Origin: Spartobacteria bacterium
GTDB taxonomy: Bacteria > Verrucomicrobiota > Verrucomicrobiia > Chthoniobacterales > Chthoniobacteraceae
Assembly (NCBI GenBank): GCA_021324395.1
Contig: JAJPJG010000058.1
Location: 1-34,162, forward strand
DNA length: 34,162 nt
Direction of reading: 5' to 3'
A model generated the notes under the pieces. That model did no database searches. It had not been told where the DNA came from and saw nothing but the letters and a program-made list of their open reading frames with translations. The position numbers were made by a program, and so were the translations under genes. Of this stretch, positions 23,063 to 31,175 are shown piece by piece; within the stretch, counting starts at the first letter, position 1, and the number at the start of each line of letters is the position of its first letter.

Positions 23063-23839
23063 ATGGATCCCCGCATCGACAGCCTTCGCGCGATGAAACA
23101 GCGCGGCGAAAAAATCGCGGTGCTCACGGCCTACGATTATCCGCTTGCGCGTCTGCTCGATGAGAGCGGTATCGATGTGATTCTCGTCGGCGACTCGCTC
23201 GGAATGGTCGTCCTCGGTTTTCCAGATACGACTCTAGTGACGATGGAGCAGATGTTGCATCACACTGCTGCCGTTGCACGTGCCGTTAAACACGCGGTGA
23301 TCCTCACGGACCTGCCTTTTGCAAGCTACGAGACTCCGGAGCGAGCTTTGGAAAATGCGCGGCAACTCATCGATGCCGGTGCGCACGGCGTGAAGCTCGA
23401 GGGTGGTGCCGCGAAGCGTGCGGAAATTGAGGCGATCACGCACGCGGGAATTCCGCTGATGGCGCACATCGGCATGTTACCGCAGCAAGTGCGACTCGAA
23501 GGCGGCTACAAAGTGAAAGGCAAAACGCCGGACGAAGTGGAGGCTCTGCTCGCGGATGCACGGGCAGTGGAGGAGGCAGGAGCGTTTGCCGTCGTGCTCG
23601 AACTGGTGCGACCGGCGGTGGCCGAGCAAATCACGCGGGCGATTTCAATTCCGACGATCGGGATCGGTTCCGGCCAAAATTGCGACGGGCAGGTGCTCGT
23701 GACGCACGATCTGATCGGCTTGTTTCCGTGGTTCACGCCGAAATTCGTTTCACGCGAAGCGCACGTCGCGGACGAGATTCGCGGCGCAGTGTCCGCATTT
23801 ATTAACCAGGCGAAATCTACTCCCACGCGCGGCTCGTGA
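23063..23839 (+). CDS. panB: 3-methyl-2-oxobutanoate hydroxymethyltransferase
   Basis: 258 residues, typical for PanB. AVLTAYDYPLARLLDESGID, VGDSLGMVVLGFPDTTLVTM and LTDLPFASYETPERALENA are the substrate and Mg2+ sites. GVKLEGGAAKRAEIEA, HIGMLPQQVRLEGGYKVKGK and IPTIGIGSGQNCDGQVLVTH follow in order. The enzyme makes ketopantoate from ketoisovalerate and 5,10-methylene-tetrahydrofolate for pantothenate/CoA synthesis, which gives a metabolic reason for sitting beside folK. The 3' end overlaps the convergent membrane-protein gene by 23 bases. Confidence 0.97.
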   Translation: MDPRIDSLRAMKQRGEKIAVLTAYDYPLARLLDESGIDVILVGDSLGMVVLGFPDTTLVTMEQMLHHTAAVARAVKHAVILTDLPFASYETPERALENARQLIDAGAHGVKLEGGAAKRAEIEAITHAGIPLMAHIGMLPQQVRLEGGYKVKGKTPDEVEALLADARAVEEAGAFAVVLELVRPAVAEQITRAISIPTIGIGSGQNCDGQVLVTHDLIGLFPWFTPKFVSREAHVADEIRGAVSAFINQAKSTPTRGS

Positions 23840-24215
23840 GCCGCCGGATGTTGCCCGAGAACGAGACAATCATCGCGCTAACAAAATACAAAAATGTCGA
23901 CAGCAGCAGCGAGAGAAACGGGCCGACCAAAATCTTTTCGCGCAAATCGACGACAGTGAAATCCGCGAGCACCAGCGCGAGCGTGCAGAGAAATTGCGCG
24001 AAGAGCAAAATATAGCGGCCCCAATTTCTGCGCATCCATAAAGCAGCCGCGCCGATAGCCGTCCAAATGAGCGCGATGAGCACGCATACGAGAATATTTT
24101 GCACCGGATGATTCGGCACGCGCGCGTAATGCAGCATCGTCGCATCGGAAACCAGCAGTAGAGCGAAAGCGACCGCCAGCCAGATGCGGCCGAGTTTGAC
24201 GCTCGTCCTCGGCAT
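23817..24215 (-). CDS. small four-helix membrane protein, unknown
   Basis: 132 residues with four predicted membrane helices: IWLAVAFALLLVSDATML, NILVCVLIALIWTAIGAAAL, YILLFAQFLCTLALVLADF and FLSLLLSTFLYFVSAMIVSF. It begins 5 bases after the accA stop on the same strand, so it is the last gene of that transcript. No conserved motif that I can name is present. The gene end overlaps panB by 23 bases on the other strand. Confidence 0.75.
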   Translation of the reverse strand: MPRTSVKLGRIWLAVAFALLLVSDATMLHYARVPNHPVQNILVCVLIALIWTAIGAAALWMRRNWGRYILLFAQFLCTLALVLADFTVVDLREKILVGPFLSLLLSTFLYFVSAMIVSFSGNIRRLTSRAWE

Positions 24216-24220
24216 CGCGA

Positions 24221-25198
24221 CTACGTGCCGTTTTTCGAGACGTCGCCGGCGAATTCGCCCATTTTGCGGAATTTCGCGTAGCGCTGAGCAAGCAATTTTT
24301 CGATCGGCATCTCTGTCAGCTTTTTCAAATGCTTAACGATTGTTTTTTTCAAAATCGTGGCCGTTTGCTCATGATCCTGATGCGCGCCGCCAAGCGGCTC
24401 GGGAATCACTTCATCTATCAACTTCAACTCCTCGAGATCGCGCGCGGTGAGCTTCAGTGCCTCGGCGGCTTCGGGCGCGTGGCTGCGATGTTTCCACAAA
24501 ATCGCGGCGCAACCTTCAGGCGAGATGACGGAATAGTAGGCGTTTTCGAGCATCAGCACGCGGTCTGCGACGCCGATGCCGAGCGCGCCGCCGGAGCCGC
24601 CTTCGCCAATGACGACGGAAATGATCGGCGTTTTGAGCACCATCATTTCCCGCAGATTTACGGCGATTGCTTCCGAAATGTGCCGCTCTTCCGCACCGAC
24701 GCCGGGATACGCGCCGGGTGTGTCGATGAGCGCAATGACGGGCAGACCGAATTTCTCGCCGAGCCGCATCATTCGAAGCGCTTTGCGGTAACCTTCCGGA
24801 TGCGCGCTTCCGAAATTGCGTTTTAAATTTTCCTTCAGCTCCCGGCCTTTTTGATGACCGACAACCACGCAGCGGTGATCCCCGATCGTCGCGAGCCCGG
24901 CAGGCATCGCTTTGTCGTCGCCGAAAAGCCGGTCGCCGTGCAGTTCGATGAAATCGGTGAATGCCGACGAAAAATAATCGAGCGTGTAAGGCCGTTGCGG
25001 ATGACGCGCGATCTGCACGCGCTGCCACGCGGTCAGTTTATCGTAAGTCTCGCGCTTCATTTCCTCGATCTTCGCTTGCATGCGCTTGACCTCGGGGTCG
25101 AGGTTGATGTCCTGAGCGCGCGAATGGCGCTTGAGATCCTCGAGTTTGCGCTCGAGCTCGAAGATCGGTTTTTCAAAATCGAGCGGCTGCAATTTCAT
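24221..25198 (-). CDS. accA: acetyl-CoA carboxylase carboxyltransferase subunit alpha
   Basis: 325 residues from the ATG at 25196-25198 (MKLQPLDFEKPIFELERKLE). A start 18 bases further upstream is possible but unlike the family. Features are the N-terminal helical region, TAWQRVQIARHPQRPYTLDY, ALIDTPGAYPGVGAEERHIS, SVVIGEGGSGGALGIGVADR and VISPEGCAAILWK. With AccD it transfers the carboxyl group from biotin to acetyl-CoA, the first step of fatty acid synthesis. It lies 10 bases after the LysM gene in a run of seven minus-strand genes. accD is not in the window. Confidence 0.97.
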   Translation of the reverse strand: MKLQPLDFEKPIFELERKLEDLKRHSRAQDINLDPEVKRMQAKIEEMKRETYDKLTAWQRVQIARHPQRPYTLDYFSSAFTDFIELHGDRLFGDDKAMPAGLATIGDHRCVVVGHQKGRELKENLKRNFGSAHPEGYRKALRMMRLGEKFGLPVIALIDTPGAYPGVGAEERHISEAIAVNLREMMVLKTPIISVVIGEGGSGGALGIGVADRVLMLENAYYSVISPEGCAAILWKHRSHAPEAAEALKLTARDLEELKLIDEVIPEPLGGAHQDHEQTATILKKTIVKHLKKLTEMPIEKLLAQRYAKFRKMGEFAGDVSKNGT

Positions 25199-25208
25199 AC
25201 AAAATGCG

Positions 25209-26036
25209 TCATTCAATCGTGACCGGAACGCCCTTGGTAAGCAACGCGGAAAGTTCCTCCATGTCCGACGCGCTGAGCGCGATTCCGGCGGGCGCCTTCT
25301 CGCCGCCCTCGGCGGGATCGGTGTAAAGCGTGTAATTCGACGCGTTCATCTGCACCCAGTGCGATGAGCCGATGTAATCCTTCGTGCCGAATGCGACACG
25401 CTGGCCGTTTTTCCACGCGGCGAGCTCGGTGATTTTTGCGTTGAGCGGCGCGTTATTTTTCGACGGCGGGACGGCCCAAGCCTTCGCACGGTATTGTTTA
25501 AAAAAGCGGGCGTGATTGTAGAGTATGACTTTTTTCTCTTTGCGATTGATGACGACGTTGAATTGCGGATGCGATATGTAAAGCACCTGGCCGACACTGA
25601 GCCGGCGCGGATCATCGAGATTGTTCGAGCGCATGATGAGCTCACCGGGAACTTTCAGCTTTTTCTCGATCTTCACGAGCGCATCGCCGCGTTGAATCGT
25701 GTATTCTTCTTTTTCCGGCGACGGCGTTGCGGAGAAAAAAATGTCGATGTTCAATTCGCCGATCGCGTCCTTTGCCTCATCGAGTTTTGTCGAGCCCGGA
25801 TAATTCTCGAGGAAGTTTTCAAACGCAGCGCGTGCTTCCACGAGTTTATGCTCGTTTTTTAGTGTCATGCATTTTTCAAACTCGGGAATCGTCGGATCCG
25901 GCGGAGGCGTCGGCGTGCCGAATGCGGTTTCTTCCTTCAGTTCCTGCGTCGGCCGCACGAACAAATCCCACCCGAAATAAGCCGCGCCACCGAAGATTAC
26001 GGCTACGAGCACGAGAATGACGAGCGCCTTGAACAT
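25209..26036 (-). CDS. membrane-anchored LysM protein with catalytically degenerate L,D-transpeptidase-like domain
   Basis: 275 residues. One N-terminal membrane helix (ALVILVLVAVIFGGAAYFGW) is followed by a Pro/Thr linker, a TPR-like helical pair (KLVEARAAFENFLENYPGST), a LysM domain at 110-154 (EYTIQRGDALVKIEKKLKVP ... LSVGQVLYI) and a YkuD-like beta domain at 158-275. That domain keeps the frame (FNVVINRKEKKVILYNHARF, then ALSASDMEELSALLTKGVPV). The SHGC(I/V)R active site is replaced by APAGIA: the Cys position is Gly251 and the Arg position Ala253. The upstream IHGT His is also gone (YTLYTD). It probably binds peptidoglycan without cross-linking it. Gaps of 30 and 10 bases join it to its neighbours. 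Confidence 0.82.
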   Translation of the reverse strand: MFKALVILVLVAVIFGGAAYFGWDLFVRPTQELKEETAFGTPTPPPDPTIPEFEKCMTLKNEHKLVEARAAFENFLENYPGSTKLDEAKDAIGELNIDIFFSATPSPEKEEYTIQRGDALVKIEKKLKVPGELIMRSNNLDDPRRLSVGQVLYISHPQFNVVINRKEKKVILYNHARFFKQYRAKAWAVPPSKNNAPLNAKITELAAWKNGQRVAFGTKDYIGSSHWVQMNASNYTLYTDPAEGGEKAPAGIALSASDMEELSALLTKGVPVTIE

Positions 26037-26066
26037 TTGTTAAAGCATCGCAGAAATTGCGAATCG

Positions 26067-26597
26067 TTAAATCAAGCCGTGCCTGCGGAAATCGCCGAGA
26101 TTTCCACTGGATGATTGCTGGATTAAATCGACCGCAAACTTCAGCAAACAAACTTCCCATGTGTCGTCCACGCCGTGAATAATCGCGGTCAATGGCTCGT
26201 TTTCGTCATCGCGCGCGATGTTGCCGCGGACACGATCGAGCGCTTCATCGAGCGATGATTTCACGACCTGCTCGACGACGTCCGTTTTCCGAAACTGGAA
26301 GCCATATTTTAAAATCGCGAACTGCTCGCGATGCTGCTCAATCCATTCGGCAAACTCGCGCGCCTTTTCACCGAAGCCGTCGAGCGCGAGATGCGCGAGG
26401 TGATCCGGCGTCAGAATTTGCGGGCGTTCCGCGTGCAGGCGACCGTTGCGGACGCGCACTTCGTTGACGCTATCCATCAGCTCGGACACGAGATAAAAGC
26501 GGAAGCTCGTGTTGCCAAACGTCTCGATGCGCTGCTGCGGCGCGAGAATTACGCGCGTGTTTTCGACGGCGTAATTGAAATCGTCCTGGCTAAACAT
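26067..26597 (-). CDS. unknown cytoplasmic protein
   Basis: 176 residues from the ATG at 26595-26597 (MFSQDDFNYAVENTRVILAP). Upstream codons in frame are less protein-like. Landmarks are RIETFGNTSFRFYLVSELMD, ERPQILTPDHLAHLALDGFG, EQFAILKYGFQFRKTDVVEQ and the end LIQQSSSGNLGDFRRHGLI. There is no signal peptide or membrane helix. The even mix of charged and aromatic residues indicates a folded soluble protein. I know of no function. It lies between nadE (39 bases) and the LysM gene (30 bases) in the same direction, so it is co-transcribed with both. Confidence 0.8.
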   Translation of the reverse strand: MFSQDDFNYAVENTRVILAPQQRIETFGNTSFRFYLVSELMDSVNEVRVRNGRLHAERPQILTPDHLAHLALDGFGEKAREFAEWIEQHREQFAILKYGFQFRKTDVVEQVVKSSLDEALDRVRGNIARDDENEPLTAIIHGVDDTWEVCLLKFAVDLIQQSSSGNLGDFRRHGLI

Positions 26598-26636
26598 TGG
26601 CGACGAAAGATAAGCGCGCGTGCTGTGCAAGCAAAC

Positions 26637-28268
26637 CTAATCCACGAACCGCTGCGCGACCGGCATCCGGCGTCCGAGACCGAATGCCCGGCTGGTGACT
26701 TTAAGGCCGGGCGCCGCCTGTTCGCGTTTCCATTCGTTTAAATCAACGCGGCGCGTTATCCAACGCACCGTTTTTTCATCAAAACCGTGTGCAATGATGT
26801 CGCGTGCGGTCATATTTTGTTCAACGTAAAGCTCCAGGATTTGGTCGAGCAAATCGTAAGGCGGCAGCGTGTCCTGGTCGCGTTGATCGGGCTTCAACTC
26901 AGCGCTCGGCGGTTTTTCGATCGTATTCGCCGGAATGATCTCGCGCTCGCGATTCATCCAGCGAGCGAGATCGTAGATTTTTGTTTTCGGCACGTCGCTG
27001 ATCACCGCGAGCCCGCCCGCCATGTCGCCGTAAATCGTGCAATAGCCGACAGCGAGTTCGCTTTTGTTGCCAGTGGTGAGAAGCATGTGGCCAAGCTTGT
27101 TCGAGATTGCCATCAGCGTCATCGCTCGCAACCGCGGCTGCATGTTCTCCTCGGCCTCGTTTTCCGGGAGCCCGGCGAAAAGTTCTGTAAACTGATTTCT
27201 AAACATCTCAAAAGTCTGCTGGATCGAAATTTTGAGACAGCGAATGCCGAGATTCCGTGCGAGCGCGACCGAATCGTCGATGCTGCCGCGGGAGGAAAAT
27301 TGCGTAGGCATCGTGACGCCGAGCACGTTTTGCGCGCCAACCGCATCGACTGCGATTGCAGCCGTCACCGCCGAATCGATGCCGCCGCTCAATCCAAGCA
27401 CGACCGATTTGAAGCCGCACTTCGCAAGATAATCGCCAAGGCCCAGCGAGAGCGCATGGAACAACTCCTCCGGCTCTTGTTGAAAAATCGGCGAGTCGCT
27501 TTTCCGTTTTTCGCTGTCGATCACTTCGACTGTTTCACGAAATGGCGGAAGCTGCGCGATGAGCTTTCCATCCGCGTCGATTGCGACGGAGTTGCCATCG
27601 AAAATGAGCTGGTCGTTTCCGCCGACTGCGTTGCAGTAAAAAATCGGCACGCGATGTTTTCGCGCGAGCCCGGAAAGCATTGCGAAACGCCGCGCCGGCT
27701 TGCCGAGATTGAACGGCGACGCGCTGATGTTGAGAATCGCGCCGGCGCTTTGCTCGACAAGCGCGCCGACGGTTTCCTGCGTGTAAAGACGGCGCGGCAG
27801 GAAATCTTCCGTCCAAATATCCTCGCAAATCGTAACGCCGAATTTTGTTTCGCCGACATCGAGCGCGCGTAGCGTTTCGCCCGGCTGAAAATAACGGTCT
27901 TCGTCAAACACGTCGTAAGTCGGCAGCAGCGATTTGTAGATTTTTTCGATCGGCCGCCCGCGCTGGAGCAGCGCCGCTGCGTTGTGAAACGGACGTCCGC
28001 TCGGTTGGTGATTATGATCGATGAAGCCGACTAGCAGCGGCACGTCACCGATTTGTGCATGCAGTTTGTCGAGAATCTCTAGATTGAGTGGAACGAAGCG
28101 CGATTTAAAAACGAGATCTTGCGGCGGATAACCGGTGATCGCGAGTTCCGGCGTGAGCACGAGTTCCGCGCCGCGCCTGACGGCGTCCTGATAGGCGTTG
28201 AATATTTTTTGATGATTGCCCGGCAGATCGCCGACGGTCGTGTTTAGCTGTGCGAATCCGATTTTCAC
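26637..28268 (-). CDS. nadE: glutamine-dependent NAD+ synthetase
   Basis: 543 residues. The N-terminal nitrilase-type glutaminase has Glu41 (LTPELAITGYPP), Lys112 (IYKSLLPTYDVFDE) and Cys148 (FGVTICEDIW). The C-terminal synthetase has the P-loop-like LGLSGGIDSAVTAAIAVDA and the motifs LLTTGNKSELAVGYCTIYGD and PPSAELKPDQRDQDTLPPYD. It amidates nicotinic acid adenine dinucleotide with glutamine and ATP. The length is that of the shorter bacterial two-domain form. A 53-codon membrane peptide gene ends 15 bases upstream. A long antisense frame (26787-27872) across it is an artefact. Confidence 0.97.
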   Translation of the reverse strand: MKIGFAQLNTTVGDLPGNHQKIFNAYQDAVRRGAELVLTPELAITGYPPQDLVFKSRFVPLNLEILDKLHAQIGDVPLLVGFIDHNHQPSGRPFHNAAALLQRGRPIEKIYKSLLPTYDVFDEDRYFQPGETLRALDVGETKFGVTICEDIWTEDFLPRRLYTQETVGALVEQSAGAILNISASPFNLGKPARRFAMLSGLARKHRVPIFYCNAVGGNDQLIFDGNSVAIDADGKLIAQLPPFRETVEVIDSEKRKSDSPIFQQEPEELFHALSLGLGDYLAKCGFKSVVLGLSGGIDSAVTAAIAVDAVGAQNVLGVTMPTQFSSRGSIDDSVALARNLGIRCLKISIQQTFEMFRNQFTELFAGLPENEAEENMQPRLRAMTLMAISNKLGHMLLTTGNKSELAVGYCTIYGDMAGGLAVISDVPKTKIYDLARWMNREREIIPANTIEKPPSAELKPDQRDQDTLPPYDLLDQILELYVEQNMTARDIIAHGFDEKTVRWITRRVDLNEWKREQAAPGLKVTSRAFGLGRRMPVAQRFVD

Positions 28269-28283
28269 GGGATTAACACGAAT

Positions 28284-28445
28284 TTAACGATGCGGAGTGG
28301 GCGATTGGATGTAGAGACTTTTCCAGCCTTCGTTCGATTCGTAAAACGCCTCCTGCACAACATGGCGATAGACCTGAATTAAAGCGGCGGCGAACGCTGC
28401 GGCAATGAGCGTTAGCAGCACTTTTTGAAAAAAAGTGGTGTGCAT
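28284..28445 (-). CDS. 53-aa single-pass membrane peptide, unknown
   Basis: An ATG-started frame (28443-28445) encodes 53 residues. It begins MHTTFFQKVL and continues with a hydrophobic helix (LLTLIAAAFAAALIQVYRH) and a soluble tail (VVQEAFYESNEGWKSLYIQS). One membrane helix with the N-terminus inside is predicted. It fits tightly between the CPBP protease gene (30 bases) and nadE (15 bases), and the space has no other use, which supports a real gene. I recognise no family. Confidence 0.6.
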   Translation of the reverse strand: MHTTFFQKVLLTLIAAAFAAALIQVYRHVVQEAFYESNEGWKSLYIQSPTPHR

Positions 28446-28475
28446 GACGGGACTATAATCGAATGTTTAACAGTG

Positions 28476-29171
28476 TCACCAAAATCCCCACTGGCGGGTT
28501 TGGAGAATGTAGATGCCTAGAAGCAAGTTTGTGGCCGCGTGCGCGACAACGCATGAGCCGAGGCTTCGTGTGCGGTAGGCGACGAGGTTAAAAAGTGCGC
28601 CGGCAAAAATCGCGGGCACCACATCGGGCCCGGGCGGCCATGTTTTTGAGCCCCAATGCGCGAGTGCGAAAAGCAGCGTCACAGCCAAAAACGGGAAGCG
28701 TGAATACGTGCCGAAGGGCACTTTTTCAAAATCGCGGTCAATAAAGTCGCGCAGTAAAAACCCGCGCCAGAAAATTTCCTCGAGCAGCGGCACGACAATC
28801 GTGAGCCGCAAAAAGCGGAGCATCAGCACGCTGAAAAACAGCGGGTAATTGCCTGCGAAAATCGTCGGATTAAATCCGTAGCGCCGCGCCTCGGCGTGGA
28901 AAACGACTTGAGGCGCAATCCAGATCGCAAGAACGAGAATCGCGATCGCCAGTGTGAAGAGCATTTTTTTTACGCTGCCAAATTCATAACGCCGCCAAAA
29001 ATACAACAGCACAGCTCCGCAAATCAGCGTCTGCGCGGGATAAACGAGTTGCTCCGGCGCGGTTGCAAGCAACGAGCCGGGCTTGCCGAGTCCGCTCACC
29101 AGCGGCATGGCGCCGAGCAGCAACATAAACACGGCGAATGGCGCGATGTAAGCTGCTTGTTGTTTGCTCAT
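28476..29171 (-). CDS. CPBP (CAAX/Abi) intramembrane metalloprotease
   Basis: 231 residues from the ATG at 29169-29171, with six to eight membrane helices. The protease motifs are LLEEIFWRGFLLRDF (Glu131, Glu132, Arg136), LLFALAHWGS (His172) and SCVVAHAATNLLLGIYIL (His/Asn). The N-terminus AAYIAPFAVFMLLLGAMPLV resembles the CAAX-protease-related proteins that accompany exosortase/PEP-CTERM systems, but no exosortase is in the window. It could process a membrane or lipid-modified substrate. It heads the seven-gene minus-strand run. Its ATG overlaps the ATG of the divergent small gene. Confidence 0.88.
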   Translation of the reverse strand: MSKQQAAYIAPFAVFMLLLGAMPLVSGLGKPGSLLATAPEQLVYPAQTLICGAVLLYFWRRYEFGSVKKMLFTLAIAILVLAIWIAPQVVFHAEARRYGFNPTIFAGNYPLFFSVLMLRFLRLTIVVPLLEEIFWRGFLLRDFIDRDFEKVPFGTYSRFPFLAVTLLFALAHWGSKTWPPGPDVVPAIFAGALFNLVAYRTRSLGSCVVAHAATNLLLGIYILQTRQWGFW

Positions 29172-29430
29172 GAAAGACGCCGAAGCTATCAATCCCGCCG
29201 GAGTAAAGCGAGAGGTTGATCCCGATCAACTGCTCAAGCTCATGGATCTGCAACTTGCCTCGACACGCCGCGAGCGCCACACGCGCTCCGGCCGCAATGC
29301 GTTTCGCATTTGGAGCCTCGCATTCATCATTGTTGCGACAATCGTGGCGCTTTTGGCGTTGCAGTGGACGCTCGATCAACTGCCAAAGCCGGAAAAAGCG
29401 ACGCATAATCCGGCAATTACAGCGAAATAG
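29170..29430 (+). CDS. small single-pass membrane protein
   Basis: 86 residues from the ATG at 29170 (MKDAEAINPAGVKREVDPDQ). A start two codons earlier (29164) is also possible. The first half is charged and includes LLKLMDLQLASTRRERHTRS. A single helix follows (IWSLAFIIVATIVALLALQW) with a short tail. It lies 57 bases upstream of the pilM-like gene on the same strand, so it may be the first gene of that operon. Its start codon lies within the palindrome CATG shared with the divergent protease gene. Function is unknown. Confidence 0.68.
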   Translation: MKDAEAINPAGVKREVDPDQLLKLMDLQLASTRRERHTRSGRNAFRIWSLAFIIVATIVALLALQWTLDQLPKPEKATHNPAITAK

Positions 29431-29487
29431 TATCATTTTTTAGAAAAACCATAACTGCGGCACGACGGCTGCTTTTTGGAAATACAA

Positions 29488-30519
29488 ATGGCAAAAATTC
29501 CAAATTCCGTTATCGGCATCGACCTCGGTCGCCACTCGCTGAAGTCGGTTTCGCTCGTGCGAAAAGGAGCGAATCGTTTCGTGCTAAATAATTACGCCGT
29601 CCGCACCATGGAGAAGACGCCGGAAACCGCCGACGATCTCGCCGAAGAGCTGAAGCTGCTGCTCAAGCAAATGGGCGGTAGTGCGAAATCGTGCGCATTG
29701 GGCGTATCGAGCTCCGACTCGCTGATCCGCATCATCGAGCAGCCGGAGACACCGACTGAAATTTTGCGCGACGCGGTTCGGCTGAACGGAATGTCGCTGC
29801 TCAACCAGGACGTGAAAGAATTCGTGCTCGATTGCGAACAAATTACAAAACCTGCCCAGAGCGCGCACGGCATGACCGCGCGGTATCTCGTTTGCGGTTT
29901 GCCGCGGACGAAAATCATGCACGTCGATGAGGCGTTTGAAAAAAACCGGAAAAACGCGATCCACAACGTGCAACTTGCGCCGATCTGCACATTCAATGCG
30001 TTTGAGTTTGCGAATGAAGAAACTTTCAATAACGAAGCGTTTCTGCTCCTGGACGTCGGTCACGATACCGCGACCGTCACGGTCGGTGTGAAACGCGAGT
30101 TGATGCTCGTGCGTTCAATCGATTACGGCGCGCAGACTTTAATCGAAGCGCTGATCAACAGCGGCGCTAAAACCGGCGAAGGAGCGCTGCGCCAGCTCGA
30201 AGAAAAAGATGAAATCGCCGACAGCACCGCGCGGTTATCGCTGACTGTCCTGACGCGCGAGATCAGCAGTTCCATCGGCTTTTTCGAAGGCCGGCGCGAA
30301 GAGAACATCGGTAAGATTTTCATCTCCGGCGGCATCGCGCGCTCAAAGGCGCTGCTAAGCATTTTGTCCGAGGAATTGCACATGCCGTGCGAATCTTGGG
30401 ACCCATTCAAAGCGTGTGAAATCGCGCTGCCATCGAGCCGCAGAAAAATGTTCGCGGACGATTTCGTCAGCCTCAACGTCGCGTGCGGCGCGGCGGCGGA
30501 AGCATTGAAAGGAAACTAA
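29488..30519 (+). CDS. PilM-like actin-fold ATPase of a pilus/secretion assembly platform
   Basis: 343 residues from the ATG at 29488. A TTG four codons earlier is less likely. The phosphate-1 loop IGIDLGRHSLKSVSLVRKG, the phosphate-2-type AFLLLDVGHDTATVTVGV and the adenosine-type GKIFISGGIARSKALLSILS are those of PilM/FtsA-fold proteins. PilM binds the N-terminal tail of PilN at the cytoplasmic face of the type IV pilus or T2SS-like platform. The following genes look like pilN, pilO and a pilP-like gene, linked by 2 bases and then by ATGA overlaps. The nearby pseudopilin class is a possible client. Confidence 0.85.
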   Translation: MAKIPNSVIGIDLGRHSLKSVSLVRKGANRFVLNNYAVRTMEKTPETADDLAEELKLLLKQMGGSAKSCALGVSSSDSLIRIIEQPETPTEILRDAVRLNGMSLLNQDVKEFVLDCEQITKPAQSAHGMTARYLVCGLPRTKIMHVDEAFEKNRKNAIHNVQLAPICTFNAFEFANEETFNNEAFLLLDVGHDTATVTVGVKRELMLVRSIDYGAQTLIEALINSGAKTGEGALRQLEEKDEIADSTARLSLTVLTREISSSIGFFEGRREENIGKIFISGGIARSKALLSILSEELHMPCESWDPFKACEIALPSSRRKMFADDFVSLNVACGAAAEALKGN

Positions 30520-30521
30520 CC

Positions 30522-31175
30522 ATGGCGCTCCACATCAATCTCTACCACGAAATCCAAAAGCAGGAACTCGCGCGGCGTCGCGATCCGCTGAAGCTCGGGA
30601 TGCTCGGACTGCTGCTCGTCGTGATCGGATTCGTCGCGTTTTATTTTTACCGGATGGAGAGCGTCCATTTGCTGAACGTCCGGATCGCGACGCTTGAAAC
30701 CGAGTGGAAAAAATTCGAGCCGAAGCAAAAAGCCGCCAAGACGCGCGAGGATGAGTTGACGCAAAACATCAAGCTCAGCGATTTGTTAACAAAGCGGATC
30801 GAGAGCCGTTTCTACTGGGCGCCGATCCTGGACGAAGTCCTGCAGAATGTTCCGCGCGAAGTGCAGATCACGAAACTCGCCGGCGATCTCGCCATCGAAA
30901 AAGGCAGGCCGTCGGTTTTGCTCGTCAGCGGTATCTCCAGCAGCGCGGCGCCACGCAAGGTTGCCGAGGATTTGCGCACTGCGCTCGACGAGAAGCTCGC
31001 AGAAAATTTCGAAAAGGTGAATTCGCGCTTCAACTCACTCGATGACACCGAGGAAAGTGTGACGCTCGACGGCAAACCCTGCCCGACCGCGACGTTTGCC
31101 ATCGAATTTCAACTCCACAACAGCGCGCCCGAGCCAACGCCGGTGCCCGCACGCAAGAAAGTCGCCGCCCAATGA
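30522..31175 (+). CDS. PilN-like bitopic assembly protein
   Basis: 217 residues from the ATG at 30522, with AAAGGA at 30508-30513. The short cytoplasmic N-terminus MALHINLYHEIQKQELARRR corresponds to the PilM-binding INLLP tail. One membrane helix follows (LGMLGLLLVVIGFVAFYFYR), then a coiled coil (RIATLETEWKKFEPKQKAAK) and a periplasmic ferredoxin-like part containing FYWAPILDEVLQNVPREVQI. Sequence identity to named PilN is low, so the call rests on order, topology and size. The stop overlaps the next start (ATGA at 31172). Confidence 0.8.
   Translation: MALHINLYHEIQKQELARRRDPLKLGMLGLLLVVIGFVAFYFYRMESVHLLNVRIATLETEWKKFEPKQKAAKTREDELTQNIKLSDLLTKRIESRFYWAPILDEVLQNVPREVQITKLAGDLAIEKGRPSVLLVSGISSSAAPRKVAEDLRTALDEKLAENFEKVNSRFNSLDDTEESVTLDGKPCPTATFAIEFQLHNSAPEPTPVPARKKVAAQ

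Noticed and set aside
26787..27872. 361-codon open frame on the plus strand
   Set aside because: It is antisense to nadE, which has all catalytic motifs on the other strand.
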